DNA of 64,000 bases from IMG/VR virus record IMGVR_UViG_3300032675_000009, positions 19,314 to 83,313 of that record; one strand, written 5' to 3'. Below are positions 32,301 through 39,702 of the stretch, one piece after another (position 1 is the stretch's first letter; each line of letters begins with the position of its first letter). A program made the position numbers and the translations under genes. The notes below the pieces were generated by a model that had not been told where the DNA came from, ran no database searches, and saw only the letters and a program-made list of their open reading frames with translations. Source of the DNA: a virus.

Positions 32301-35165
32301 ACTTCGGATGAAGCGCCAGGTGGAGATGAACCGCCGGAAACGCCGGATCGCAACGGCGATATTCCCGACGACAATCGCAACGTTGTAGGCAATCCGTACA
32401 AGATCAAAGGCAGCAAAATCAGAAAGGGCAACGGGTCGATTGACTTCGGGGCCTACGTTTCCAAGATCAACGATGGCATCAGGGAAGCGTGGGATCGGGT
32501 TCGCCATCCAGACAAATACACCCAGCATTCCAGTGTTAAGGCCAACGTCATGGACTGGATGATCCGAAACCTTTCGGAGTTGTCTGAGGTGGCGCCTGAT
32601 GTTCACACCGATGCGCTGCGTGCGACCGGAAGCAAGGGGCAAGCTAACATCTTGTCTGTCACCGTGCTGCCCAGGATTGCGAAAGCGCTAGAGGGAAGCC
32701 AAATTAGCCCGGATATATTCCTCGCCGCTCTTGAGCAAGACCGTTTGGATGGAATCAAGTCGGGATGGGGAAGACTGGCTGCAGATGTTCGGAGATTGAC
32801 TCCGGATGAGTTCATGGCATCCGCTGGCGCTTACCAGTGGTTTGTCGACGCGATCAAGGACAAAAGCGCGTTCCAGGGTGACACAGTAGCCGAAGCCTAT
32901 CTGCGAGGAATCGGCGGCCGGATGACCCAACTGATCGAGAACAATAAACTCGAAGAAGCCAGAAACCTGGCGGCCGGTGCATATGAACTGGCCGCTCAGA
33001 AAACAGGAACGATCTTTGGCTCGAAGCCGGCTCAGTTGCAGTACTCGAAGATCAGTGTCAATGATCCTCACGTAGCCGAGGCGCTGAAGATTTACAAGGA
33101 GGGCATCGAGGCACCGGCGGCGAAGGCACATAAGCGGAACGAGGGTGTGTTTGCGGATTGGGTGGGGCCGAAGTTCGGCACTTGGGTTCCGCTGTCTGCT
33201 CCTAAGGAAACGGGCATCCGCCGATGGCTGCAAATTCCCGCATCCTCACCGTACAAGAAAGGGCGCAACATCGCCAATTACTTCACGACCGGGTTGAGCA
33301 AGGACTACGACCTGACGTGGCGCGGCATGCTCGAAACTCTTGGGGCGTACAACCGAAACTCCAATATGAATGCGCTCAAAGAAGCCATGGTGCATTTCGG
33401 GATAATCCAAGAGGTAAAGCCATACAAGAGCGCGCCAGCGGAAATATACTATGCCGGTAAAATGGTTCCGGCGGTCGTTATACCCTTGGGGGTTGATCGT
33501 ATCCAGAAGTCCGCCAGCGGAAAACTGAATTTCATCCCTGCTCGAAAAGGCGTAATCCCGGCGACGATCAAAAACGAGATTGATATTTTGCTGAAGCACT
33601 ACAAGGACCCAGCCACTGGTATGGCAGCGGTAGCTGAGGGCATGGCTGCAGTGTTGACCAAAGGCACATTGATGGGGGTAACCGATGCCGAATTCCACTC
33701 CCTGAATTTATTGGGCGGACTCATCGGTAATACCCCATGGCTGGAGAACTCACTGTTTTCAAAAACGGTCGGTGGTTGGTTCCCGATCAAGGCGCTTCAC
33801 GCGATCTACAAGCTCTCCAATATTGACCCGCTGGACCCGAAGTGGGCTAAGTCACTGCAGGAGTTGGCGGACCTTGGTTTGGTGCCAGACAAGTACGGCC
33901 ATGAGACGTACAGCAAGAAACTTGCGGAATTGACTGGTGCTGAAAAGGTTACATTCAGCGCCGGGCCACTGTTGTTCGGCCCAAAGGGCATTGACATCCG
34001 CGCCAGGTTGCTGATGTACGAAATCTCTAAAGAGGTCAACCCTCTGGCGACTCCGCAACAGCACTTCAGGTTTGTCAGTCAGTTGGGAAATTACGTTCGC
34101 GATAATCAAAGTTTCGTGGAGCGCGGTTTGAAAAATGTGAATCTAGGCACGTTCGCCACGGCTGGACTTACCGCTTTCCGGAATGGCGTCAACGCGGCAT
34201 TCAGTACGGGACCGCTTCCGATCAGGCCGGAAATCGAGCGAGCCGCGAATCCGCCGGAATCTTACAAGGGCGACCCCAAGCGCGTCATCGAGATGCAGAA
34301 GATGACGAACGAGGAGTGGCAGTCCCATGCGGCCATGCAGCGTTTCAAGGAGAAGGTGCGGCAGCAGATGACGGTTGGCATAGTCAGCATGGCTGCTACG
34401 GCCCTCATAGCCAACTACGCTGTTCGCCAAAAGTGGGCGTGGGATGATAAAGCCCAACGTTTAGGAAAAGTCATTGCCCCGGACTGGCTCAGACAGAGCA
34501 CGTTCGGAATTAGCTACTGGGGACCGGACCTGAACAAACTTGGCTACTTGGATATCAGAACGTTCAACCCGGATATGTTCCGCGTCTCAGAGATCACGGG
34601 AGTGGAGAATTTTCTCAATACACTGCAAAAAGGTGGCAGCGTGGGAATGGCTAGCGAAGAAGCCAAGCGGCAATTCTACAACTCCGCTATGGCTCCAGTA
34701 ACTCGTAGCCCCGTGGTCAGGTTCGCAACAGTTGCGGCGTTCGGTAAGGAGCCGTACATCACGCAGTTGAGAAATCGGCAGACAGGAGCGCCGGAGGTTA
34801 CTTGGATGTCAGCCTCCAAAACCAAGCAGCCTGGGCTTTCGCAGGAAGCAGAGAACATCAGGGAGGCGTTCGCCGGCATCAACCCCATGGGGCTTCAGTG
34901 GTCGGGTGCGATGGGATTGGGCGAGCGCGGCGAACTGGAAGAATCGTACGGTGGAAAAGCGTGGGTAAGGAATGCAACCGGAATGGTATTTCCCCGCTTC
35001 TTCGCACTAGGGGAAAACCCTGACTTGGAAACCAAGAAGCTGAAGGACCTCCAGAAGCGGATCGATGCAACCGTGAAGAAAGAAGAGACCCCTCCCGAAC
35101 TACGAACGCACGGTCACGCGAATTCCGCCGCGCCGCCGGCACCACGAAGATCGCACCACAAATGA
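29373..35165 (+). CDS. Giant ejection-type virion protein (1930 aa)
   Basis: This is the largest rightward gene after the nozzle. The N-terminus duplicates LETRARRMAATM and LEARAKRMAATM. Residues about 240-1010 are linker-like and carry eight or so copies of a short motif around EPPAPRRS (for example VEPPKPRRS, GEPPAPRRN, VEPPAPRRS, final APPAPRRSHHK). From about residue 1010 a long folded helical part follows, with one clear hydrophobic helix (TVGIVSMAATALIANYAV) near residue 1672. Internal virion proteins of this size cross the envelope during DNA entry. Two copies of the near-palindrome lie in the linker. No lytic transglycosylase motif was recognised. Confidence 0.6.
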   Translation: MGSAVIDLETRARRMAATMPRADSTADVSSDLEARAKRMAATMAVEPVRSPSNQEYEKPPSLMERAKKVGGELLGSAQTPIPVTLNRMLGTPQESNPMAQSGKALGHTIRQGLGEAATALVDIPFGKGTAAKIANYEPVNPALKHVKDAVDFGGELIEQGSEAAGGLVDFMASPLGIATAGAGIIPKAAVKASEVAFGAQMTGAAWEKIKKAIDDPTAHNLADALVGTVMAALPAVHGVSEHLNVGKDLKTEFKGDVTPEPPKPLEQQMSSGDLAKALKSEKDPAKLDKLKAEAKKRLQEHYKQASQSASVPPEKLSDAALQQTMQVETGPRRKELEAEAQKRGVPVVAPIPAAQAAAETFKPITDYDALFDQADKLEARRKREKPTIPTEGPSDEEQRQAAAREDVSSQLGNTVPYDQLEPEEKQVVDDFIAGGYIGVGAPERPPAAATEAPSVEPPKPRRSTKVYLDGQPSSLMSDIVSRSGRLDIGAETHGEGDAGHWEVGPTSEEFGPTFVPRKVNPAHLATQADNARNAKPRVETKAAELGTAPPERETKPVVSETKVVSGEPPAPRRNKKNQQARAKAENLKGKTVRNYFGELDQVLDVTFDGEIPIYTVKDLATGEVRNHSTPIKDSDVAVSAEPPAGRTSDVHRDPETLKRLGPSTAIDIQRDQEPPKRLTDMSESGQDASTVSRETSEVEPKEQSEYQKNYAAFSADAGSYEKGSRVKALTDKIAQHARTLGMKPEELQKELSDVYGWAPRDVDIAVGKAFKTSEVSAEPPPKRARKGSGGKVVVSRPTQEASVEPPAPRRSGWESQPAPDWWKKAHGSESITEPWDTVRDAYVKRTQTDPQFQQTMMDYAHDWADGTAEAGRDRRAMSESGPEASAEPPARSGSLLDKVQSMEPIKGVPVSTLRLRKEFPGLTKEEFDQQALRLRKEQKVFLSQYGDNVNNLSQADRDILIHDPATGEYFVAVAERTSDEAPGGDEPPETPDRNGDIPDDNRNVVGNPYKIKGSKIRKGNGSIDFGAYVSKINDGIREAWDRVRHPDKYTQHSSVKANVMDWMIRNLSELSEVAPDVHTDALRATGSKGQANILSVTVLPRIAKALEGSQISPDIFLAALEQDRLDGIKSGWGRLAADVRRLTPDEFMASAGAYQWFVDAIKDKSAFQGDTVAEAYLRGIGGRMTQLIENNKLEEARNLAAGAYELAAQKTGTIFGSKPAQLQYSKISVNDPHVAEALKIYKEGIEAPAAKAHKRNEGVFADWVGPKFGTWVPLSAPKETGIRRWLQIPASSPYKKGRNIANYFTTGLSKDYDLTWRGMLETLGAYNRNSNMNALKEAMVHFGIIQEVKPYKSAPAEIYYAGKMVPAVVIPLGVDRIQKSASGKLNFIPARKGVIPATIKNEIDILLKHYKDPATGMAAVAEGMAAVLTKGTLMGVTDAEFHSLNLLGGLIGNTPWLENSLFSKTVGGWFPIKALHAIYKLSNIDPLDPKWAKSLQELADLGLVPDKYGHETYSKKLAELTGAEKVTFSAGPLLFGPKGIDIRARLLMYEISKEVNPLATPQQHFRFVSQLGNYVRDNQSFVERGLKNVNLGTFATAGLTAFRNGVNAAFSTGPLPIRPEIERAANPPESYKGDPKRVIEMQKMTNEEWQSHAAMQRFKEKVRQQMTVGIVSMAATALIANYAVRQKWAWDDKAQRLGKVIAPDWLRQSTFGISYWGPDLNKLGYLDIRTFNPDMFRVSEITGVENFLNTLQKGGSVGMASEEAKRQFYNSAMAPVTRSPVVRFATVAAFGKEPYITQLRNRQTGAPEVTWMSASKTKQPGLSQEAENIREAFAGINPMGLQWSGAMGLGERGELEESYGGKAWVRNATGMVFPRFFALGENPDLETKKLKDLQKRIDATVKKEETPPELRTHGHANSAAPPAPRRSHHK
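31413..31430. repeat. Dispersed near-palindrome in linker
   Basis: ATGTCCGAATCCGGACAG, one base off perfect and in the reverse-complement form, in the disordered linker of the giant protein (MSESGQ). Confidence 0.85.
32001..32018. repeat. Dispersed near-palindrome in linker, second copy
   Basis: ATGTCCGAATCCGGACCT, two bases off at one end, again in the linker of the giant protein (MSESGP). Confidence 0.75.
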
Positions 35166-35182
35166 GAAAGGAACAACCACGC

Positions 35183-35551
35183 ATGCCCACTGACTACAGA
35201 CACCCTTCGAGCGACGTAGCCCTCAACCTGATGCACTCAGTCGTCCAGCAGTGCTTGTTCAACCGGGCGTTCCCCGCCGAACTAAAGATCTTGGACAGGG
35301 ATATGAAGGTGATTGATCAAGTGCGACTTGTGTCGGCCGAGGACGAATCGATTAAGGCGGCCATGCGGTTGATCCGCCGCACCAGCCAAGCTCACGCGGT
35401 TCGCATTGAGCCTGGCCCCCAGTCAACCGTTGCGGTGAGGTGCTGGATTAAGATCGTCTCGTCATACCAAACGCCGGACGATCGAGCGTCGGCCACGCGC
35501 AGCGTGTGGGAGCGAAATTACGGCATTGACCCGGACGGGCTTACGGCCTGA
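35183..35551 (+). CDS. Hypothetical protein (122 aa), last rightward gene
   Basis: ATG 35183 follows AAAGGA; an in-frame ATG at 35162 overlapping the previous stop (ATGA) is an alternative. The product is a small alpha/beta protein with many Arg residues and no recognised motif. Its end overlaps by 11 bases the end of the first leftward gene, so the two major transcription directions collide here without an intervening terminator that I can see. Confidence 0.68.
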   Translation: MPTDYRHPSSDVALNLMHSVVQQCLFNRAFPAELKILDRDMKVIDQVRLVSAEDESIKAAMRLIRRTSQAHAVRIEPGPQSTVAVRCWIKIVSSYQTPDDRASATRSVWERNYGIDPDGLTA

Positions 35552-35657
35552 CCTGCTTACAACTTAGGTCTCCCCAGTTAACGCCGTCACTGACGCCGCA
35601 CTTCTCGATCGCCACGTCTGTGGCTTGGCGTAGTTTGACTAATTCCTCTCGGTTCAT
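35541..35657 (-). CDS. Tiny protein after anti-defence genes (38 aa)
   Basis: The start ATG at 35657 overlaps the stop of the upstream 53-codon gene (ATGA). The product begins MNREELVKLRQATDVAIEKC, an amphipathic helix. Small proteins of this type often accompany the Tad1-like gene found two genes upstream, as far as I recall, but I cannot verify that. Its end overlaps the convergent late gene. Coupled overlap on the 5' side supports it being real. Confidence 0.55.
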   Translation of the reverse strand: MNREELVKLRQATDVAIEKCGVSDGVNWGDLSCKQVRP

Positions 35658-35815
35658 TGCGCATACATCCAAGCCTGAACATCGCAGCGAAGGAACTCGG
35701 CTACGGTGCTGTTGTTCCGCACGAACCTGAGAGTGTGCTCCCCGGTTTCGATACTGTCGCATTTTACTGTGAAGGGATTCTCTCGACCCCTGACGTAAAT
35801 CTGGAAGGTGTTCAC
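35654..35815 (-). CDS. Small hypothetical protein (53 aa), GTG start
   Basis: GTG at 35815 overlaps the stop of the tad1-like gene (GTGA) and its own stop overlaps the next ATG (ATGA), so three genes are tiled with no gaps. The product is beta-like (TFQIYVRGRENPFTVKCDSI), possibly a single small sheet. No family recognised. Overlap structure on both sides is the main evidence that it is translated. Confidence 0.6.
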   Translation of the reverse strand: MNTFQIYVRGRENPFTVKCDSIETGEHTLRFVRNNSTVAEFLRCDVQAWMYAQ

Positions 35816-36183
35816 TTGACCAACTCTCCCTCAACGCCGCGCGCGATGCGCTCCTTGGTGCGGTTCTGCAGGAACTGCAACCCAATGCCGATGTGCTCCA
35901 AAGCGCAGGCATTTGCCGTACAGGTAAATGGCCCGTCCTGGAACGAGTTCAATCGGTCCATCACGATCGCTAGTAGCGCCTCGTGAGTGAGTCCATTCAC
36001 ACCTGCTTCCTTGATCGGTCCGTTCTGGAATTTAATCAGAACAGACTCCGGGTCATCGTGTCCGAATCCGGACACCAAGTACTCATGGTTCGCCCCGCCG
36101 GCTCCCGGCTCGTCGATCACCTCGATCTTCAACTGATGGTTTGCCGAATCGCCTTCGACAATGTGGTCTGTGATTGTTCTCAT
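35812..36183 (-). CDS. tad1: Tad1-like anti-Thoeris protein (123 aa)
   Basis: The pattern DEPGAGGANHEYLV, then IKFQNGPIKEAGVNGLTHE, then a helical hairpin ending RTKERIARGVEGE matches what I know of the Tad1 family (Acb2/Tad1 hairpin domain). Tad1 proteins bind and sequester the gcADPR signal made by Thoeris TIR proteins, and some also bind cyclic oligonucleotides used by CBASS. Length is typical. The gene is followed by two tiny coupled genes and preceded by rusA and HNH. The near-palindrome at 36058 encodes a VSGFGH insertion in the beta part, which other family members may lack. The assignment is from memory of the family pattern. Confidence 0.72.
   Translation of the reverse strand: MRTITDHIVEGDSANHQLKIEVIDEPGAGGANHEYLVSGFGHDDPESVLIKFQNGPIKEAGVNGLTHEALLAIVMDRLNSFQDGPFTCTANACALEHIGIGLQFLQNRTKERIARGVEGELVK
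36058..36075. repeat. Dispersed near-palindrome inside tad1-like gene
   Basis: GTGTCCGAATCCGGACAC, with symmetric outer base changes that preserve the inverted arms. Confidence 0.85.
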
Positions 36184-36217
36184 GTTAATCGTTTTTCCCT
36201 TCTCTCAAAACTAACTT

Positions 36218-36646
36218 TTATCGAGTCCCTTTCTTCGCTCGCAGGCGAAGTCCGGATTCGGACATGGGAATCGGCCTCGGCATGATCTCGACAACCGTTT
36301 TGTAGTGGTCGGAGATCACCGCCGGCTCAATAATAATACGCCCGTTGTTCCGGGCGATGGAATCGTTCTTCAAGACCTTCATTTTGACAAGGCAATCCAG
36401 GAGCGTGCTGACCATGTTATCTCGATCGCTTCGGCCGTCCGCCACAGTAAACATGAACCAGATGTCCGGGGACTCCAGGTTGAGATCGCGGTACTCGCCC
36501 GGAACCTGCAGCATAATCGCATTCATTGAGTCCTGGGCCTTCTTCGAGTTGGCCACCCGCATCTTGCCGTCCTTGCCTACGAACGGAGTCTTGCTGTTCT
36601 TCTTGGCTTCGACCTTACCGAAGAACTCTAGGGTGATCAGGCTCAT
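36218..36646 (-). CDS. rusA: RusA-like Holliday junction resolvase (142 aa)
   Basis: The central segment DRDNMVSTLLDCLVKMKVLK followed by NDSIARNNGR fits the RusA pattern, in which Asp residues (D-x-DN and the following D) bind metal for cleavage of Holliday junctions. Length fits the family (about 120-140). The start ATG 36646 overlaps the upstream HNH stop (ATGA). Its last residues (MSESGLRLRAKKGTR) include a copy of the near-palindrome, so the C-terminus may have been altered. Such phage resolvases clear branched DNA before packaging. Confidence 0.8.
   Translation of the reverse strand: MSLITLEFFGKVEAKKNSKTPFVGKDGKMRVANSKKAQDSMNAIMLQVPGEYRDLNLESPDIWFMFTVADGRSDRDNMVSTLLDCLVKMKVLKNDSIARNNGRIIIEPAVISDHYKTVVEIMPRPIPMSESGLRLRAKKGTR
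36248..36265. repeat. Dispersed near-palindrome near end of rusA
   Basis: AAGTCCGGATTCGGACAT. It lies 65 bases upstream of the tad1-like start. An unrelated inverted repeat, CTTCGC/GCGAAG (36233-36250), abuts it. Confidence 0.82.
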
Positions 36647-37062
36647 GCGATGACCTTCAATCCATGGGCTTTGCCATGACAACCGGCACACAATGCGCGG
36701 AGATTAGATGGCTCGTGCGTTCCACCCTGACTCCTGAATTTCACGTGATGCACCTGAAGCGGTTTGACGCCACCACAGTCCTCGCACCTGTAGTCGCACT
36801 GCTTCAGCCTCAGTTTCTTGTGAAGATCCAAGACCGTCTGGACCAGCACCGCAAGCGCGCCCTTGAGGGTAGTGTCGGTGATCATGACGGCCGTTCCATC
36901 GCAGATCTTCGTGGCCACGGTGAGCATTCTACTGCCAGGCACAGCTGGCAATACCTCGATAGGGTAGCCGATCATCTTCTCGGCGTGCAGGATAGTCACT
37001 ACCAGATCATACGGAATTCGTTGACGGAATGCAAGGGGGGATTTACTCCAGGCCGATCCCAC
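36643..37062 (-). CDS. HNH endonuclease (139 aa), GTG start
   Basis: The C-terminal part contains CEDCGGVKPLQVHHVKFRSQ, then NLRALCAGCHGKAHG, the canonical HNH nuclease with two CxxC zinc half-sites and the HH pair. The N-terminal 90 residues are less typical, so the true start could be further inside (for example at MIGYPIEVL). The GTG at 37062 follows AGGTGAG. It could be a homing-type or a packaging-type HNH; position next to rusA rather than terminase does not decide this. Confidence 0.78.
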   Translation of the reverse strand: MGSAWSKSPLAFRQRIPYDLVVTILHAEKMIGYPIEVLPAVPGSRMLTVATKICDGTAVMITDTTLKGALAVLVQTVLDLHKKLRLKQCDYRCEDCGGVKPLQVHHVKFRSQGGTHEPSNLRALCAGCHGKAHGLKVIA

Positions 37063-37139
37063 TGCGTCCGCTCACCTGGACGGCCCAAAGAGAACACCGT
37101 GCCGGAAGCGGAAGAAACGGCACGCCGATAGGGTATCAC

Positions 37140-37167
37140 AAAAAAGGCCCCCTGTACTAGCGGGGCC
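37140..37167 (-). terminator. Rho-independent terminator, leftward
   Basis: Read leftward: GGCCCC, ten-base loop, GGGGCC, then TTTTTT. It ends the six-gene unit that begins at 39663 and isolates the HNH-rusA-tad1 unit. Confidence 0.9.
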
Positions 37168-37197
37168 ATTGCAGTGGTGCTACTCCGTCACCGAAGG

Positions 37198-37950
37198 TCA
37201 GTTGGCATCAACTTCCTTTTCCGATGGGTAGTCGTCATCGTCTTCCTCGGGCTGCTGCTGAAGGCCACTCAGGAATTCTGCCATGACGTACTCTAGAATC
37301 ACCCCGTGGTCCGAACTCGAACAAGCTGATTGAACCGCACCAGAGTTCACGAAATCAGTCCACATATTCGAGATTGCCCGGCTGGTGATGATCGTTATGC
37401 CGTACTTATCCTCGGAGGTGTCGAACAGCTTGCGCTTGACCAGCGCCTCTTTGAGTTCCGCAATCGTGCTGTTCTCTGCGATCGCCAGAAGCTCTTGGTA
37501 ATCCGAGTTCTTCTCGGTCGTCACGCTCGAAAGAATCGACATCGAGACAATGCCGATCTCCGCCTGCTTCTCAACGCTTAAAGACGGGAACGCCAGTGCG
37601 ACCTTCTTGGCCGCGTAGGCATCCGTGCGGGACACACCGAGTTTTTCGACAACTTCTTTCCGCATGAACTGCTCGAAGGACTGGTAGCCCAGTCGAGTGT
37701 AGCTCTCTGGGTTGTCGTGAATAGAAACCAGAAGCCGGCCGATCAGTGGTCGCATTTTGGCTGTGACTTCGCTGGCGCGAACCATGACTCGGCAACAGAC
37801 CGCGAGTGTTTCGTAAAGCGCTTCCGGAGTGAACTCCCGGTCCAAGACGAAATCGATCTTGGAGGTCGGCTCCAGCGCCGCCTTAAACATCTTCGCCTCA
37901 GACGGAGTGAGACTTGCCTGCTTGATGGATGGATCGGGAGTGGGTGCCAT
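37198..37950 (-). CDS. Hypothetical protein (250 aa), possible DNA-binding
   Basis: ATG 37950 (MAPTPDPSIKQ) is chosen since the frame upstream overlaps another gene. The protein is helical; residues about 95-150 (RLGYQSFEQFMRKEV, then GVSRTDAYAAKKVAL) look like a helix-turn-helix region of the kind found in ParB- or DUF3102-like proteins, but I cannot confirm it. The C-terminus is very acidic (EEDDDDYPSEKEVD). It is the last gene of its unit, just before a terminator. Confidence 0.68.
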   Translation of the reverse strand: MAPTPDPSIKQASLTPSEAKMFKAALEPTSKIDFVLDREFTPEALYETLAVCCRVMVRASEVTAKMRPLIGRLLVSIHDNPESYTRLGYQSFEQFMRKEVVEKLGVSRTDAYAAKKVALAFPSLSVEKQAEIGIVSMSILSSVTTEKNSDYQELLAIAENSTIAELKEALVKRKLFDTSEDKYGITIITSRAISNMWTDFVNSGAVQSACSSSDHGVILEYVMAEFLSGLQQQPEEDDDDYPSEKEVDAN

Positions 37951-37951
37951 G

Positions 37952-38167
37952 TTATTTAAGCGAGTCGATTGCCTTGTATATCTCAGATTCCCCGAGCCAA
38001 AGCCATGCAGGATCTTTGAAGGCATGGCAAGCGAAAACGGCCTTGGCACGATCAAGATCAGGTTCATGGTTCGGCTCATAGGCTATCTGTCTACATGTTG
38101 GCCATAGAATCTCCAGATCAATACGCCGAAGCCTTCGGTACCACCAGTTCAGGATGAGGGTCTTCAT
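37952..38167 (-). CDS. Small hypothetical protein (71 aa)
   Basis: The product is Trp- and Arg-rich (LNWWYRRLRRIDLEILWPT) with an acidic end, ending one base before the next gene start. Tight spacing in a six-gene unit supports translation. No motif recognised. Confidence 0.65.
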   Translation of the reverse strand: MKTLILNWWYRRLRRIDLEILWPTCRQIAYEPNHEPDLDRAKAVFACHAFKDPAWLWLGESEIYKAIDSLK

Positions 38168-38180
38168 CGCAATTCAGGAA

Positions 38181-38450
38181 TTATGATTCCGGTCCCAATG
38201 TAAGCTTAGCGCCGTCAATGCGCCGAGCAAGGGTAACAACCTCGTTGATCCCGTTACTCACGGCAATGGTGGCCGTGTTGATCGCGTCCACCCCTTGCTT
38301 AACCATCGGGCTTAGGCCGTCAATCACCTTGTTCGCCAATGTATCGAGATCCTTGGCCGACTGGGTTTCGAGCGCCGCGATCCGGTCCAGCGCCTCCTGT
38401 AGCATGGTCTGGGTTTTTGCCAAGTCAGCTTGTACGCCAAGGATGTCCAT
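38181..38450 (-). CDS. Small coiled-coil protein (89 aa)
   Basis: Heptad-like hydrophobic spacing runs through most of the protein (ILGVQADLAKTQTMLQEALD onward), predicting one long amphipathic helix or coiled coil. It is coupled to the membrane-type gene just upstream (two-base gap). In a unit with exported proteins it might act at the envelope, but it has no signal sequence. Function unknown. Confidence 0.65.
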   Translation of the reverse strand: MDILGVQADLAKTQTMLQEALDRIAALETQSAKDLDTLANKVIDGLSPMVKQGVDAINTATIAVSNGINEVVTLARRIDGAKLTLGPES

Positions 38451-38452
38451 CT

Positions 38453-38647
38453 TTATTTACCTGACAACTTTCTGGCCGCCTTAACGATGGCCTGCTTGGT
38501 CGCGTGTGCCGCCTTCCTGCCCTGCTGGATTCGCTCCTTGATCGTCAATAGGTTAACGCCGATGGTGGTGCCGGCCGCTATGCCCGTCAGTGGAACTTTT
38601 GCGTCGCACAAGAGCGCGATGACAAAAAACGCGCAGAGCAGTTTCAT
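38453..38647 (-). CDS. Small exported or membrane protein (64 aa)
   Basis: MKLLCAFFVIALLCDAKVP at the N-terminus is a signal-peptide or membrane anchor; the Cys at residue 14 is not in a clean lipobox. A second hydrophobic stretch (GIAAGTTIGVNLL) and a basic amphipathic tail (RKAAHATKQAIVKAARKLSG) follow. It could be a spanin- or holin-related protein or an envelope modifier. One base separates it from the outer-membrane-like gene upstream. Confidence 0.6.
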   Translation of the reverse strand: MKLLCAFFVIALLCDAKVPLTGIAAGTTIGVNLLTIKERIQQGRKAAHATKQAIVKAARKLSGK

Positions 38648-38648
38648 C

Positions 38649-39215
38649 CTAGAAAAACTTTCCGATTGAAAGGATCACGTTGGGGGTGACTTGATTTGGG
38701 ACCACGGCCGTCGTTGAGGTAACCGCCGTTATTCCGACCTCAGCTACCACGCTCCACCCGGACAGTTTACCCGAAAGATCGTACTTTCCAAATCCGCCTC
38801 CACTGAAGTTTCCCACGGTTGGAGTGGCCGTTGAGATTCCAGCCGCAAGTAGTCCGCCAAGCGTGAAGTTGCCCGACTTGGCGAACACCTTGGCTACGCC
38901 AGTGTCGACCGTGCTGTAGGTAGAATTGATCCGAAGATGGTTAACCCAGTACGTCCCGCTGCCGGTCCCGATCTCCAGCCATGTTCCAATTACTCCATTG
39001 GCCGCTTGCGGAGTGGAGTTCTGGGTGTAACTGGCACCAAACGTGACACCGTAGGCGAAGTCCTGTGGCGTGCTAACCGGAAGCGTGGGAGCGGCCGGCG
39101 CGGGGTTCGTGACCGTGGTCGTGGTTGCAACTGGGGTTGTGGTGGTTGTTGGGGTTGTGGTTTGAGCGCTCAGGGTGCCCGCGAGGATTAATAAAGCGAT
39201 AGATGGTGTTCTCAT
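38649..39215 (-). CDS. Exported outer-membrane beta-barrel-like protein (188 aa)
   Basis: ATG 39215 gives a Sec signal peptide (MRTPSIALLILAGTLSAQ), then a Thr/Pro-rich linker and about 140 residues of alternating polar/hydrophobic beta-strand pattern, ending in LSIGKFF. A C-terminal Phe after an alternating strand is the signal used by the BAM machinery for outer-membrane barrels. The size suits an eight-stranded barrel, as in phage-encoded Lom-type proteins that alter the host surface. The function is inferred; a periplasmic beta protein is the alternative. Confidence 0.62.
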   Translation of the reverse strand: MRTPSIALLILAGTLSAQTTTPTTTTTPVATTTTVTNPAPAAPTLPVSTPQDFAYGVTFGASYTQNSTPQAANGVIGTWLEIGTGSGTYWVNHLRINSTYSTVDTGVAKVFAKSGNFTLGGLLAAGISTATPTVGNFSGGGFGKYDLSGKLSGWSVVAEVGITAVTSTTAVVPNQVTPNVILSIGKFF

Positions 39216-39225
39216 AATTGTTGGT

Positions 39226-39663
39226 CTACTTTCCAAATCGACGTGCGTACTCTTGCCAAAAGTCACCCAGGAAAATGGCTTGACCTTGGGCCAGTGTCAA
39301 TCTCCCGGAGCATACATCCTTCTTCACTGCGGTCTCCAGCCTGTCTTTCTGCCGCGCCTCCGGCCAAATTTGCGGCCAAAGATTCTTGGGGTCCTGGGGC
39401 GCGCCGCCCACCTCGAGGGGTACTCGGTGGTCTTCCTCGTATGACTCCGGTATAGTGATCAGGCGAAGGTCGACCATCTGTTTCAACTTCAGGGAGTCCG
39501 TGAAACTCACTGGCGGCCGAACCGCCTTGGTCCACGATGCCGCACAGATGGTCGTCTTGATATTGGCTTGGGTGACATTGGGATTGATAGCCCCCGGCGT
39601 CCATGACGGTGGCAGGCTGTAATCAGCGGAGGATGCGGCGATCAGTAGGAGAAGTAACTTCAC
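39226..39663 (-). CDS. Exported HNH-like protein (145 aa), GTG start
   Basis: GTG 39663 gives a signal peptide (MKLLLLLIAASSADYSLPPS). The body holds TPGAINPNVTQANIKTTIC near residue 25 and EEDHRVPLEVGGAPQDPKNL near residue 85, the His-centred motif of a small HNH-type family common in bacteria and phages. No ribosome site is seen; instead a -10 box ends six bases before the GTG, so the message is leaderless or nearly so. It heads a six-gene unit. Whether it has nuclease activity outside the cytoplasm is unknown. Confidence 0.7.
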   Translation of the reverse strand: MKLLLLLIAASSADYSLPPSWTPGAINPNVTQANIKTTICAASWTKAVRPPVSFTDSLKLKQMVDLRLITIPESYEEDHRVPLEVGGAPQDPKNLWPQIWPEARQKDRLETAVKKDVCSGRLTLAQGQAIFLGDFWQEYARRFGK

Positions 39664-39669
39664 GGTTAG

Positions 39670-39698
39670 AGTATAGCCTCCGGGCCGGAAGTCGTCAA
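39670..39698 (-). promoter_or_regulatory. Leftward promoter TTGACG-N17-TATACT
   Basis: The -35 (39698-39693), an exact 17-base spacer and the -10 (39675-39670) are all good. The near-palindrome core begins five bases upstream of the -35. It drives the unit 39663 to 37198. Confidence 0.82.
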
Positions 39699-39702
39699 TG
39701 TG

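Noticed and set aside
35657-35986. Rightward frame of 109 codons opposite the tad1-like genes
   Set aside because: It is antisense to three tiled leftward genes and has no ribosome site or recognisable product.
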